DNA from: Bombus terrestris
Taxonomy: Eukaryota; Arthropoda; Insecta; Hymenoptera; Apidae
Assembly: GCF_910591885.1 (NCBI RefSeq)
Contig: NC_063273.1
Location: forward strand, 4,464,001 to 4,528,000
Direction of reading: 5' to 3'
DNA: 64,000 nt
Shown here: in pieces, positions 27,350-40,410 of the stretch
Position numbering within the stretch: position 1 is the stretch's first letter
Layout: each line of letters begins with the position of its first letter
Translations under genes and position numbers: made by a program
Notes under the pieces: model-generated
What the model saw: the letters and a program-made list of their open reading frames with translations, nothing else
The model's database searches: none
What the model was told of the DNA's origin: nothing

Positions 27350-28464
27350 TTTTCCATTCTACGACCAATTTTTCTCACGCGCTCCGTACAACGAAATTAA
27401 TTTAGTCGTTGCGAAAGTACGTCGAATCCTGCGGAAAATACTTCGATCGAACGCATGATATTGCAAAGGAACTACGAGCTATTACGATTTTGTTCGATAT
27501 CAATCACAACGATAATGATAATAATCGAACATATCCGTTAGACCGTTAGGAAAGAGACTGGAATGACGTTGCGAAGAAAGTTCGTAGAACGACGATGATC
27601 GACGACGTTGATTGCCGAAAGTTGTCGCTCGTGCACGCTCGCCAGAAACTCTAGACTCATTTTGCGAAGAGGAAAGGCAATTGAACCTAGTCCCTTAAAT
27701 CGTCTAGAACGAAGTGGTCGGGACGTTTCGTCGCGGATACTTACGAGCGTGGGTCACGAACACGCAACGCAAAGTCGCCGACTCCGTAGGAATTTCTCTC
27801 CCGTCTGTCACGCGAAACCCAAGAAAAACTCACGTAAATTTCGTTTCACGCTCTTTATCCACCGATCCCTGGCGTTCCATTAGCGCACTGGGTAAATAAT
27901 AGCGAGTAGGTTCGCGATCGCTCGATCTCGTTTTTGCCACACTATTCGCCAGAGAGTTCTTCGTGCACGAGGCTACAGGATGAAATCCAATGAACCTTTC
28001 CGAGCGTTCGTGTTGCTCTTGCATCGGAACAGATAGGAATAGAAGTTTTTGTACGGTACGCTATACGTTGAGAGAAGTTTTAGAATTTCTACTCATAAAA
28101 GAATAGTTAGAAGCAGAGCGTGTTTTCAGACAGTGTGTCCGCCATTAACTAGGTACTGTAAAACAAAGATAACGTAAAGATAATGTAGAGACAGTGTACC
28201 TATTCTGTAGGATAAATGCAAGACGATGAGCAAGCAAATCGATCAGTTTCAGAATCTCGAAAGAAAGTTGTAGTAAAATCCCACAAGACCAACGTAGGTC
28301 GTTCAACATCGATCGTAGGTTGTTTGTTATAGACTCTCTAACAACGCTAGTTTACAGTTACGCTGAGCATAGTTCGATAGCGAGACAAAGCTGAAAGCGA
28401 AGACACGTTCGAATCAGTTTGCATAGCAACGTCCCGGCTCATCCTGGCTGCCTGTTTCCCATTT

Positions 28465-28580
28465 GCAGTGCCACGAATGCCAATCCCACACACGACAAGC
28501 CGGGATACACCGGCCAAGGATTCACTTTCTCGTCACGTATCAATAACGTCTATCGTTCGCTGCCACGGCTTCCTTGTACC
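28465..28580. repeat. diverged direct duplication, copy 1
   Basis: This segment matches 29264-29385 in the same orientation about 800 bp away. Three blocks correspond in order: gaatgccaatcccac at 28475 against gaatggcaatcccac at 29281; an identical 18-base core, actttctcgtcacgtatc, at 28524-28541 (29321-29338 in copy 2); and tgccacggcttcc at 28561 against a similar block at 29367. The gaps between blocks differ by exactly 9 nt on both sides of the core. One forward frame stays in register through both copies (NPT ... TFSSRINN here, NPT ... TFSSRIDN in copy 2). A frame on the other strand also stays in register (IRDEKV in both). The segment is preceded by a good forward splice acceptor: a pyrimidine-rich stretch ending in ttgcag, AG at 28467-28468. 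Family unknown; it may be a decayed exon duplication, a duplicated regulatory element or a fragment of an unrecognised repeat. Confidence 0.7.
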
Positions 28581-29263
28581 CCGTGTTTAAAGGCGAAGCA
28601 GAAAAAAATCCGGGTTTCCTTTTGTCGTTCGTGGACAATGCAACAGAGACTTGTTGCGAAACCGAACATCTCGAGCTTTTTAATTCGCCTGGTTAGATGG
28701 CGATCGTTTGTATAAGACTGACACTTGAATGTCGGGGACCATGTTCGCTGACACTGGCCTCCATGGTTACCTCGATCATTGATTTCTTCCACGGCATACG
28801 CGCTGGGATTCGCCGGTGTCAGTGATCTTTCGTCCAGGACTACAGGCTTAGACGCGTCGAGTCGCCAACTTTAGAAAACCTACGAACGTTTCGATTCTTC
28901 AAATAAAACGCTCCCTTCGTAATTCAATTTTTAATACTTTCATAGACATAGAAGAAATCTATTACCTTCGTTGAACGCAGAAACTAGTATTATTCTAAGA
29001 TTATTCGACAAAAGCAGCATCGTCATCATTGAAAAATTGCTAATATCTAAAATAAAGTTTATTGTATGGTTTCAAAGGTATGAAATTACGAAACTGGTCG
29101 TTGCCGAGTTACCGAGGAATTTCGACGTCCGAAGGAATGCAGGGAAATCAGAAATTCGCGCACGTTCGGCATTTTTAAAGAGAAAAGGGTTGCGAGGGGT
29201 GAATGAAAAGCTGCTCGATCTGAAGATTCGCGGGGCAATAGCACGAAAATCCGAGCGCCGCGG

Positions 29264-29385
29264 AGTGGCGTCCGTGCAGCGAATGGCAATCCCACGCGTG
29301 TACAGCGTAACAAAGGCTCGACTTTCTCGTCACGTATCGATAATACTTTGTCAAATCGTGTGTCGGTGCCGAGGCACTTCCTGTT
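29264..29385. repeat. diverged direct duplication, copy 2
   Basis: Partner of 28465-28580. The core 29321-29338 is identical to copy 1, and the flanking blocks are about 80 percent alike with in-register 9-nt length differences. In the forward frame with the shared TFSSRI motif, the sequence is open from just after a TGA near 29207 to the stop at 29639-29641, about 140 codons. There is no ATG before the conserved part, and the end of the frame is a low-complexity TTC/TTT run. No convincing acceptor precedes this copy: the region before gtgcag at 29274-29279 is not pyrimidine-rich. I cannot say which copy is ancestral, nor whether either is transcribed. Confidence 0.7.
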
Positions 29386-31508
29386 CCTTCCTCGACCCGC
29401 TTGCACTCGCTCCTCGTTATTTATGCGTCACAGTCTCTATAGAAATATTATGTCGTTCGCCGGTCGTTCACCTCCTGCCTCGCCTCTCTCCTTCCACTCG
29501 CATTTTTTTTTCTTCTTTTTTCTTCGAATCATACGTTCCTTTCTCACGGATTTAATTTTACTCGATTTTACGGACATTCTTCCTCGTACGATGTTCTCTT
29601 ATGATCTTTTAAGATCAACTAGTTTTAAACGGAATCGATAAGATCTACCACCACAGCACGATATTTGTACCAAGGAAATCGAAATTGGAGACACGCAGAA
29701 AAGAAGATTTTACCCGTACGTTTATAGGAGTTGTGTAAAAAAGAGGAAAAAAAGAAACCGTGAAAGTGAAATAAATATTCACGAAATGGAATCGAAGATA
29801 CATTCGACATTTCGTTACTCATAAAAATTCCGTAGGCATTCCCGTTGTTAACCGAATATCGAATGATTCCTGACAACTTTGGTTACGAACGCTTGGTACG
29901 TAGTTGAAGTGGGATTCCAGTCCCATCGAAACCCAGCTATGCAAATTTCACACAACGTACGAAAATTCCTATCTTCGGGTCAACGGAATGGATCGAGGTC
30001 ACGTCGGTTCCATTTTTTTCAACGAGACTACTCGATGTGGCACGATAAAAAATACGAGTAACGTGTCATTGAAGATTATGTAATCTAACTCGAGTCTAAC
30101 ACCAACCGGTATTCTCACTTATGATTCAAGTATACCGGTCGAACATCGAACAGCCTTAAACCGTGAAGAACATGGTCGAGAAGAGAAGCCTATTTCTTAT
30201 TAATCGATGAATAAGCGATTCCGCGTTACGCAGGTCGGAACCGAAGGAAACGAAGAAAGCGTAAGGCAAACGGCCTCGAGCTGTCGATCGAGACCGCTAA
30301 GAAGGTCTCGGCTGGCCGATACGCAGTTGCATGAAGACACGAACGTCGTCGTACAAGCTTTTGCGCAAGAGGCATAATTATGGTGGAAGAGGAAGCGAGC
30401 CGAGTGCGTTAGCACACGTAGGACGAGCGTTGAACGATGAACTTGACACTGTGTGCCAGGGGAACGGGAGAGATCGTATGTGCCTACTGTGGAGAAAGAA
30501 AGAACGTGTATTCACGCGTGTGCGCGTGTCGCGGAGCTCTGCTGACCGCCTACCCATTTTCCCCGCGATTTCTTTCCGTTCGTCGGATAAACGACGATGT
30601 CGCCTGAACCGAGAAATCCCTTTCTCGCTTATCTCCCGCCGCGAAAGTGACGAAATATTTAAGTGCATCGTATGGAACCGCTTTCTCGATGTTGCTAGAT
30701 AAGTATTGGAAAGGAATCATAAATCGTCAATTTAGAAATTCTACTGGAAGGGCTAACTTTGCCTCTCTTTACGATGTCGCTCGTAAACCGGTGCCTACAC
30801 GGTCTCGCGGACCCGTGAGAAGAACATAAGAGTCTTATCGAAATTTACGACTCAATAGGAAATTAATTTTGTAGTATAGAACTCTTTTTAACACACCTTT
30901 GAAAATCAAGCCGAGAAAGATTCCTTCCATGATACAATTTTCTTTTGCCGCAACGTAAAACACTCGCTACCGTCTGGCCGCCGAACGTATAATAGTAACG
31001 TCGAGTATCGAAAGAAATATAGTAACTGCGTTTTTTGATTAATAATTTAGAGATTTTATTTGGTAGTCGTGATAGCCGGAGGAATTGATGCGACGACGGA
31101 GATCCGCGACGTTTATGAACGTTAAATGGAACGGTGAGAACGCGAAGATGGAGATACGGGGCAAACTTTGGCTTCGAGCGAACACATCGTCCGCGTAACG
31201 CTGACGCGTCGGACGATCACCACGGCATGACGTATTAAGATCGCGAATTAAGATAGACGATGAATCCAAGGCGAGCGGTAAAAGATATCACACGCTGCTC
31301 GTTCGTGTCAGTTTAGCATGGAACACGCGGGAGAATCGGCCTTCTGTTTCTCCTTACTCGCTCGACAATTGCCCGTTAATGCGGTTTTATTCCCGTGATA
31401 AATTGCAGAGACAAAAATTTAATTGCATTTTAAAATCTACGTCAAACGCTTTCGTAAACCAACCGTTCCTCCGTGACATATATCGCTACTATAAAAATAC
31501 AGACTATT

Positions 31509-31527
31509 AAGCTTAATAATTAAGCTT
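31509..31527. other. 19-nt palindrome
   Basis: aagcttaat and attaagctt, perfect 9-bp arms around a single A. AT-rich. Possibly chance. Confidence 0.4.
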
Positions 31528-34500
31528 CATATATTTCAGTCGAAATATTCCGCTGCTAATGAAATCTCCATTAATTATCGACCATCGTATAGCCATCGTA
31601 ATCGTAAAGATTATTATTGCGAGCCATTATTATCCAATATCAGCATCCTGTGAATTAAATAACAACCTGTTACGAGACTTGTAAAATCGTCAGATTACGA
31701 GACAAAGAAGGAAATGGGCGAATCTGGAACGAGCCTTGGCCTCGTCAATATTTCTTGTGTCTGCTGCAACGCGGTTAATAAACTCGAATAATAATCGATC
31801 GTGTCGCGAGCTAATCGGTCCATCGATCCTCGATACGGGATTAATTATTTTTTCAACGATTATCCAACCGTGAAATACGTGGAATTATAGCGGTGTCGCG
31901 TGTTGAAGAAGGAAAACGGATGCCTCGGTTTCTACAATATCTCCGACTTCGCTGAAAAATCCTCGAAACAGGATATCTCCTAAATAAATGGAGAGGAACG
32001 GGCGCCGTAAACGCGTTGAATGGAATCGACGAGACTCGAAGCGGTCGATCTCCGGCCGCGTCTCACGAGTCACGAAAATTACTGCTAATAATTGCTAATG
32101 ATCGTGCACGAACAAAGACGGACCGTTAGGTTTCGGCTGTAACGACGGCGAGGAGCGGTAAAACGTTAGAGGCGGCCGCGTTTATATGCAAATTCGAACC
32201 TTCTCACGTCGAACGATCGACGACGCCGATTTCCTACGTACGCCGTGGAAAGGGAAAAGGAGGAGAGAGGGGGCAGGGCGAAAACGAGACACAACCGAGA
32301 GCCAAGGATTATTATTCAGATAGCGAGAGAACGTCGATCTATCGGCGTTCCTCGATCACCAAGCCACGATCCATTAGTTATGCAACGCGTAAGTCTACGT
32401 GCAACGTCCCGTCGTTTTTACTGCTTACCGGCTGACGAATAAATTAACCATGAGACCGTGCGGATAAACAATTCGCGTTTTTGTTTGAAGATGCAGGACA
32501 GCGAACTGTCCAATATAAAGCGTGATTTATGGGTATTATATAACGCGAGTTTGCGTACCGTGATTTATAAACATTACGATGTCGTTGGAAGTTCATTTTC
32601 ACGGCAACGTGTTTCTTACGGGATTGTGATTACAAGGGATGAGCGTACAGCCTGCGATCAACTTAGTAGCTATTCTTTGACAAAGCTTCCGGACGACGCG
32701 ATGAAATCTATCTTCTGCGTATATCAGAATATCTATATAATTACGCTGGTTTATGGTTCTGTATGATCGTAAATTTTTCTACCAAGATAAAGCACGGTTC
32801 TAAAGTATCCTATAGTCGAAGTCTATATACGTTAGTAGCTGTCTAAGCCAAGTTTCACAAACAACAATAAGAGAAATAGAAAGACAAGCTACGAGACAAA
32901 CGATAAGAAACATGATAAACGTAAGAAAATCCTCCAATTCTTCCAATCTACTCGCACTAAACTCAGTCTGTAGGAGATTTCTCTCTTTCCTAAAATCGAT
33001 CCTTTAAAATCGATCGTTTAACAGCACGTCGAAATTTTCTCTCTCGAGATAAAAAGAGAAAAAGTCGCGTACGAGGATATTTTTTCACGTGGGAAACCGT
33101 GAAAGTAGCGAGCAATAAAACTACCAATTGCTACAGGCCAGAAACGTCTGGCATAGACACCGCGTGGCGCTGCCTCAAGTCTGTCGAGGCGCGGTATCAT
33201 TCTACTTGGAACGGACGGAGAATCGCGGCACTGTCAGTGGCAGCACGACTATCGTTCACCGAAATTGAAATCCGCTCGTCGGTCAGCATTAGTCGTGGCT
33301 CGTTACGCGGCTCGTCCGTACGAATCAATAAGCGCGCGAGGGCACGCTCCGCGCGATAATAAGCACGTGTCCGGGGTGATTAAGTGGCCCTAAGCGGGGC
33401 CGTTTCTCCGCGTCTGGCTGATAATTTTCGCTCGGGTCTGCCGCTCGTACGGGCAAAAACCCGCGCAAGTAAAGACCACGGTGGAAATCTCCGAGTGGCA
33501 CTGACCAAGGGGAAACGCACCGGGAGAACGCACGCGTGACTGCGTGCCGCGCCGCCGCACCACGCCGGATGTGTTTCCTCCAGCGGCGACGAACAGGGGA
33601 ACTTACAAAACCAGGGTCTCCCATGCTTTCTCGCATCGAAAATATACCCAGGATACGTCGCAGAAAAACTGTCGATAAAAGAAAATTGATAATGTCCTAG
33701 AAGAAAGAATCTTTTTATCGATATTTCGCGTTAGTCTTCTTTCCGCTTGGGAATAACTTTGGCGTTAAATGATATAGTGTGGCGGAACGCTCCAGTTATT
33801 TTATAACCGAACAGCGAGCGAAACGAAGGAACCTCGACGATCGTCCAGCGAGTTAGGCGTTGCTCGACTATTTGGAAATTTCGACTCGCCACCGAGAATT
33901 CTTTGTCGAGCAAATGTTTGCCGGCGACAGATCACCGGTGTGAATACCGTTTAAATAAAGTGCGAAAATATTTGACGTCGACAAACCGACGGTGTACGTC
34001 GATCGGTTGGCGGAAATACTTTCGCTGCCTGTGACTGCGCTCCAGGAGAATGGCCGCTGGATAACCGAGCTCGACATTGAACCAAATACTTTCGTCGAAA
34101 CTTCTCCGTTCGTTATATTCATCCAATAATTCGATAACTCGAACGAGTTCGTAATAAGTGACTAGCGAATTAAGAATTCTCTGATGTAACGGAAAAATAT
34201 GGAATTAATTTCCCAGAAATTAATAAAAAATAATAATATCCAATGAACGATAAGATCGCGCGTAATGAACGTTCATCCGGTTAAACACACGTCAACGAAT
34301 AAGAACAATTTCCTTTGTACGAGATAATTTATTATATAATGGTATGCATTATTATTAGGATATTATTCACTTATACGAATCGATCGATCCTACCGTGGCC
34401 AATTATGCAGTCGCAGGAAGGATGTAGCGTGTAGTAACGCGTTGTGCTTCTAGAACGCTTCGTAAATTGGTTGGAAACGTCTTGCAACCATATAGATCCG

Positions 34501-36573
34501 ATTGTTACCTTTCGAACGAATCCGCTGTTAAGATGCAACGCGAGCAAGATCTTTATCTGATGTTTTTCATTCGGCGAAGCCAAGGGAACCGTATTTGATA
34601 ATTAAACACAACGATCATGAGTAAGGCAAACAACAGATTCCAATGGGAAAGTGAAGGGGAGGAAAGGGGAAACGATTCAAGGTAGGGGGAGAAAGGAAGA
34701 TGATCTCACGCGTAGCAAAAAGCGAAGAGATCGCGAACGCGAAGAACACGAGAGCGCAATTACATGGCTGATAGAGTTTAACGACTGAATGCCAAATTGT
34801 GCGAGCCAACTGCAAGGGAAACAAATCGATTCGCGGAAACTGGTCGCGATTTTTCGAGCCCTCATCTCGAAACCGATCATGTCAATCTGCAGAATAAAAT
34901 TCAATTAGCTGGCGGTTCTTCGAATGGAACGCTAATTGTAGAAGATCGAATTAATTGCCACTGAGCACCGATTGTGATCGTTAACCGGTGATTTATGGCT
35001 CGAGCGTAAGTCGATGTTTCCTTGCCAGTACAGTGATACGACGAGCTCCGAGGTTGAACAGTGTCTTAAACGTGTATGCTGTGGCATATGAATTCGCGAG
35101 GAAAAGTAATTAACCCATTAGGAATCGAGCAATGAAATAAGGCATAAAAGTAACAAATTAAAAATATAAGTGGAACGTTAACCCTTAATGTTTCTTATAG
35201 TTTCTAACCCGAATGAAATCCGAGATTTTCAAAAAATGGGAAAAGTGGGGCAACATAATAGAGCAGTTTCGCGGTCGATAAATTCTCTCTAATAACGCTG
35301 TAAGAAGGCAGTGAAAGTTTGCTTTTCCAATGGCGTACGTAAAAGGCTATTTACGCTTGGTTTAATGAAACCACAAGACAACACATGTTGGAAACAAAGA
35401 TTTCAAAAGTGTTAAAAAACCAGTGAAAACACGAAGAAATGGCGATAAGTTGCGCAAGTCGAGCGGGATATCGTTTCCATCGTAAAAATTCTGTGTTCGA
35501 CGATTGAAGGGAGTAGCATGTAATCCAAGAACGAGTGGCGGTCGAGTAAATGGACCACGAACTCGATGTAACGACCCAGTGATAATATCCAGTTACACGG
35601 ATGCGCGAATTAGTAATTTGCAATTTACGCCAGCGACAAAGTAATTTCCAGAGAGTGTCTCGATGTTTGAGACTTTGATGGCGATCACGCGACACTGTCT
35701 CCTATCTTCTTACGCTTACGTTGAGAAACAACTTTCAAAGAAATAAAAACACTGAACATTACATGGCGGCTCAAGGCTGATCCCTTTTTAAGTACGTTGA
35801 GATTTCTTTTCATTTTCCATTTATAATTACTGTATATAGTATACTTACAGGAAAAACTAACAGATCCAAAGAAACCAAGCAATCCTTTGCGACACTTCTG
35901 AAGTCTCGTAATTTGAAGACTACTCACACATACGTATAATAGACTGGTATATATCTATAACTCATAAAGCAATCGACGATAAAAATAGACGTCTCGCCTT
36001 TAAGATCCGAAGGATTTGTAACATGCATGGCAGCCAGCCGCATACAAATTGCAACATAACACGAATTATAGAAACGATTCCACGTAAGTCAAGAATTTTT
36101 TCCAAAACGCGTACCGTCTCATACTACGAATATATGGAACTTGTGTCAACGTAAAAGATCCAATAAACACCCTTCTTTATCCGTTTCAATTTCCACCGGA
36201 TTTAATTCTCAGATTTCGTTATCTTCCAGCTTTTTCCTTCTCTTTTCTTCGCACATCCTTTTCCTATAAACGAGAACGCGGTCAACTCTTTCGATTTAAA
36301 GTTATACACCGCAGCGATGGAGCTCGTCTACCAGCGCAGAGCAACGGAATCAAAGCGACCGTCGATAAAATTCTTGCAGCGAGGGAAAAAAAGGATCTCT
36401 CGGACATTTGCATAAAAAAGCTGTAACCGAGGATCTGTTGGTCGTGCCTTCGCGAAATCACGAGGATAGCTCGAAAGAAACGACTGAGAGAAAGAAGCGG
36501 AGACGCGGTTCGTCGAACTTTTTCACGATGTAACCGTCTAATTAGCGTCGGCGTACAAAGTGAAGTGGCGCGT

Positions 36574-36591
36574 ATACGTGACGTCACGTAT
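36574..36591. promoter_or_regulatory. perfect 18-bp palindrome with full CRE
   Basis: atacgtgacgtcacgtat is its own reverse complement. It contains TGACGTCA, the full cAMP-response element bound by CREB/ATF bZIP dimers, with symmetrical ACGTG flanks. A palindrome this long is expected about once in four windows of this size by chance. No transcription unit is visible nearby. Confidence 0.4.
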
Positions 36592-39500
36592 TTACAAATA
36601 ATTGTCGTGTACGGGAAAGCGAGTATCGTCACGTTCGATGCCACTATAGCCTGTTCGTTCGCCGTCTTGTAATTTTATTCGCGCGTTGCAATGGTATTCC
36701 TGGTGACGCCAACGATCAGCTATTCTTCAGGGATACGCATCCTCCTTCATCTACGTTGCTTTCATCTACGATCTTCGTCTTGATTTTATCGTTTGTTTCA
36801 AGAACACGATTAGAATTATAGGATTAGACGTACGTATACCGTTAACTATTTACCGCTGAACGAAAATTAAGTAGCAATATTACGATAAACTGCGAGCTAG
36901 AGAAAACAGAATTTTTGTAATTTCAGTACCTTGATTGGGATTCTAGTCGGTTTGGTTCATCAACGATTGGAAAGAGCATCGATCCAAGCGTGTACTCGTT
37001 TATGGTACCGCGATACACGAGGCAACATATGCTAACCGTGTCCATTTTGCTTGCAAACGCGATCTCGATCACGCTAAAGTGCGTGTCGAGATAGGAGAAA
37101 AGAGAACGAGACGCAATTACGCAAACGTGGTTTTATCGTCGATTCATTCGATCGGCTATCTGCTACGCAATCTTGGTCGTTCGTTACGGTACTTTCTTTT
37201 GGACTTTCTCGTCCTAACGACGATCTACTAAAATATATTCATCGTAAGTAAAACCGTAGGAAACGAGCAGAGAAATTTACCGAAAATTCTTTCGTTCCTA
37301 CAAAACCAGTTGGTGCATCCGTTGAATCGGATGTCAGGCAGTTTGGAGTTGAGGATAAAATCGCGGTGGATTTTATAAATGCTCGTACACTGATTCTCCA
37401 TTAAGAAGAAGCAAAAAAAAAGTAAAGGATGCACTTGTAATTATCGAGAAACCAATTAAACACTCGAGCTTGTGCCCACGAACGCTGCACTTCCTGTCTA
37501 CGCGTGTTTTGCATTAATTATTTCGTCGGTCTACGTTCTCGCCATTAAACGACACTTACAAACGTATACTCGTAGATCGTAGCAATCGCTAAGTACGATA
37601 AATATATAGCAAAGGCTGTACAATTCCTACTAGACCAATCGAATCGTCATTAATACCCAATACGACTTTGGTTAATTATCCTGCTACATTTTCCCCTATT
37701 ATTTCAGCAATTTTTATCCAAAGACGAGTGCTAATAATCGATTAAACGTAGCTTATTATCGCTCGATAACGTATTAAAATTCAGTTTGCCTCTTGCTGGC
37801 TATTAATCGCTCGCGTTATAAACGAACGAGTAAGAATAAGTCGAACTGGAATAAAGAACGTCCTGGCAACGATTAAATTTGATAAATTAGCAATAAGAGA
37901 CCAGGTTAGCTAGATTCGATCAAGGTAATACGTGCAATAGAAGGATCTGTCTGACAAGGAAGTATCTACGCGTCACCTTTCTCGTCGCTTTCGCGTCTCA
38001 CCGACACTCTGAAATTAACACGATCGCGGAATGTATCTTCTTCGATGGACAAGGATTCGAAAGTTTCAATGCTACCCGGACGCGATTCAACGAGGTCGAA
38101 GCTAAGTTTATATCGTGAAAGATGGTTAAAGTAATTGATAAATAAAATATACGCGTATCTTTCAAGCATCGCATCCTTGAACGTTGCGTGATAGCTCTAC
38201 ATAACGAGCGAAGGGAGGATTCGATATCCGATGGTGTCGCGAATTACGAGCAAGGATTTTATACGCTTTTTTAATCCACCTGGAAAATCCATTAAGAGCT
38301 TGTCGATGCACGGATGAAGAGATCCGCCTCTAAAAATGTTAAACTTGTTAGGATGACTCTACTTTTAAGTATGCGATGATGTCAAGAATGGTAGAAGCGA
38401 AGACCACCTTGGTTAAAGTTTTAATCGAGATAATGACCGATCTTTGGAGAAACTTTGATTTCATTCGTTTCGTTCTTGTAGAAGATAGTAATCGAGATAC
38501 CGCGAAATTCTAATTCGACAAATTTACGACGAATTCTCAATGCGTTGGCTATTTTTCACGACTGAAACTCGAATCAGAGTAACATACGTTAATTAACAAT
38601 AAAAGCAAGATAATAGGAACCCTTTATCAGAAGGAATGAGTCGAGTGGCGCCGTTGAAGAGACGCAACACTCTACTAATTGCAGCTAATTACCACGCCGA
38701 TAACAGCGATCGCGGATACCACTGGTGGTTCGGCTGGAAACGCGAGTATTACCAGCACGGTTATCAAACTCGCAGTCTATATAGCATCGGCGTGGCGTAC
38801 ATAAATCGAAGCGAAGAGCTGGCGGAGATGCGCTTCCACGTTGCGCGAGCTCGACGACTGAAATAGAGCCGCGTCGCGAAACTAGTTTTTACCGTAAATC
38901 CGCGGAGTAGAGGAGTCGGAAGAGTTGTCGCGCGACGACACCGAGGAAAAGAGAGAGACAGCCCGCAAACTCGATCACGAACACGACCTTCCGCGACAAA
39001 GGGACTGTCCTACCAACGCAAAAATATAACCAACCAGGTCGCCGAGCGCCGTTCTTCCCCTGTCTCTCGAAATAGTCTTGATAGATGTGGAATGGAGAAT
39101 TTGAATCGTCTGCACGCGACGACTATATTCTTCGACGGGAACCGACGCTACGTAAATAACAAATATCCTCCAGGAAGTCGAAGTTGGAAGAAATATAACC
39201 TGGTAAAATTGTTTACCCTCGAGATTCTATTCAGATTGATCGACTTATTTGCGTTCGAGTAATTCGAGATTGCCTTAGCCATGTGAACTTGTTATTCGCT
39301 CGATTTTCAATGAAAATCTCAAGCGAGAAGCACGCTCGATCCTCAAAATCGCGAACGCACGTACATCAAATTCGACAACTACGATTTCCAGTCGAAATCT
39401 TCCAACGTCTCCTCCAGCAGATTCTCATTAAATTTAACCTGTCAAACTATCCGAGCGTGATAGCACGATTATAGTAAAAAGACTCGATCCTTCATCGTCG

Positions 39501-40055
39501 CGTCTTCCGAGTCGAATCATACGAGCCGATCGATTCCAGGTTCGAGATACGATGGCTCGCACCAGCCAGGCTCTGATCACGCTCTCCATGAGCGTAGCCG
39601 TAGTCGGCTCAAGGTCGCGGACCGCCAGTAGGGGCTGGATGCGCGGACTTGTCAGTGAAGACTAGCCTTCAGGCTGTAGACATTGGCGCATTTAAGTTAA
39701 CCGAGCGACTATTTCGTTCGCGTATATAGACCGGGGCCACGCCACACGAGCAACTGTCTCATTTCAGTAATTAATTCGACGTAACGCACGGCGATTCGCG
39801 TTGCCCGGTACCACGAGCGAGAACGTGAAATCGATCCGGTTCATTGAACCTCGAAGGATGAAGGAGCTGCCGCGTCCCGACGTATTCCGGACGAAACGTT
39901 CGGGGCGAGACGATCCGATCGAACCAGATGCGACAACAAAGGGACGCTGGACGATCTTGAAAGTGAACCGAGCAGTTCGCAAAGGGATCTCCAAGTTGCT
40001 TTTCAAGTAATCGAAAAAGAGGGAACACAGAAAGGAGACGGAAAGCAGAAGCGGT

Positions 40056-40140
40056 GGAAGAAGAAGAAGAAGAAGAAGAAAAGAAGGAGGAGGGGAAGAA
40101 AGAAGAGGAGGAGGCGGAGGAGGAGGGAGGAAAAGAGAAG
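40056..40140. repeat. (GAA)n and GGA-rich purine tract
   Basis: About eight GAA units at 40056-40080, followed by 60 nt of GGA/GAA-type purine sequence. It produces poly-Phe/Leu readings on the minus strand that should not be taken as protein. Confidence 0.9.
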
Positions 40141-40205
40141 GCGACCACCGTTGTCCCAAGCCATTGATCTCGAGTCCGTCGCGAGAGGGATTGCTACTTT
40201 TTCAC

Positions 40206-40410
40206 CGGCGTTTCCACTTCTCCGTGGTACGTCTGAGCGTCGACTGGAAGAAGCTGAGTCGATTAACCGAACATAAATACATCTGTTGGGGCTGGCGAGT
40301 GGTAAACGTGGTCGACGTCGAGAGCGCAGAGTGGCGAGCGCGGCAATCGCATCCTCTCGATATTCGCCCCGCATTTCCCGTGCATCGAGGATGCGCAACT
40401 CTTCGCGAGT
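40206..40410 (-). other. candidate internal exon, 68 codons
   Basis: On the minus strand the acceptor (eight T residues, then gcttggttttcgcag, AG at 40412-40411) is among the best in the window. The frame that starts exactly at the splice point (TREELRILDAREMRGEYRED...) is open for about 136 codons, to the stop at 40003-40005. The nearest possible donor is a weak GTGAAA at 40205-40200. The predicted segment is rich in Arg, Ser, Leu and Ala, with no motif I recognise. Past the possible donor the open frame runs into the GAA-type repeat at 40056-40140, where it reads as poly-Phe/Leu, so the length of the open frame is not good evidence. Family unknown. Confidence 0.17.

Larger units (their letters stand above)
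14900..28460. other. gene-free region
   Basis: Mostly unique spacer. A CpG-rich patch at about 16440-17000 is open on both strands for 150-180 codons, which points to stop-poor composition rather than a gene. A 14-bp palindrome (gtcgaccggtcgac) is at 20939-20952 and a short ttttaagat repeat at 18547-18572. A good minus-strand donor (cttaacag before gtaagaag) lies at 17030 without a supported exon. Confidence 0.6.
29645..40000. other. gene-free region
   Basis: No recognisable gene. It contains the 31.51 kb palindrome and the 36.57 kb CRE palindrome. Isolated donor-like GTAAGT words (for example near 32389, 35850, 36085, 37245, 37558) have no matching acceptors that I trust. A TATATA box at 39723-39728 lies about 40 nt before TCAGTA at 39764, slightly too far for a standard core promoter. 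Confidence 0.6.

Noticed and set aside
39723..39769. TATATA followed by TCAGTA as a core promoter
   Set aside because: Spacing of about 43 nt is too long for a standard TATA-initiator pair, and no transcript feature follows.
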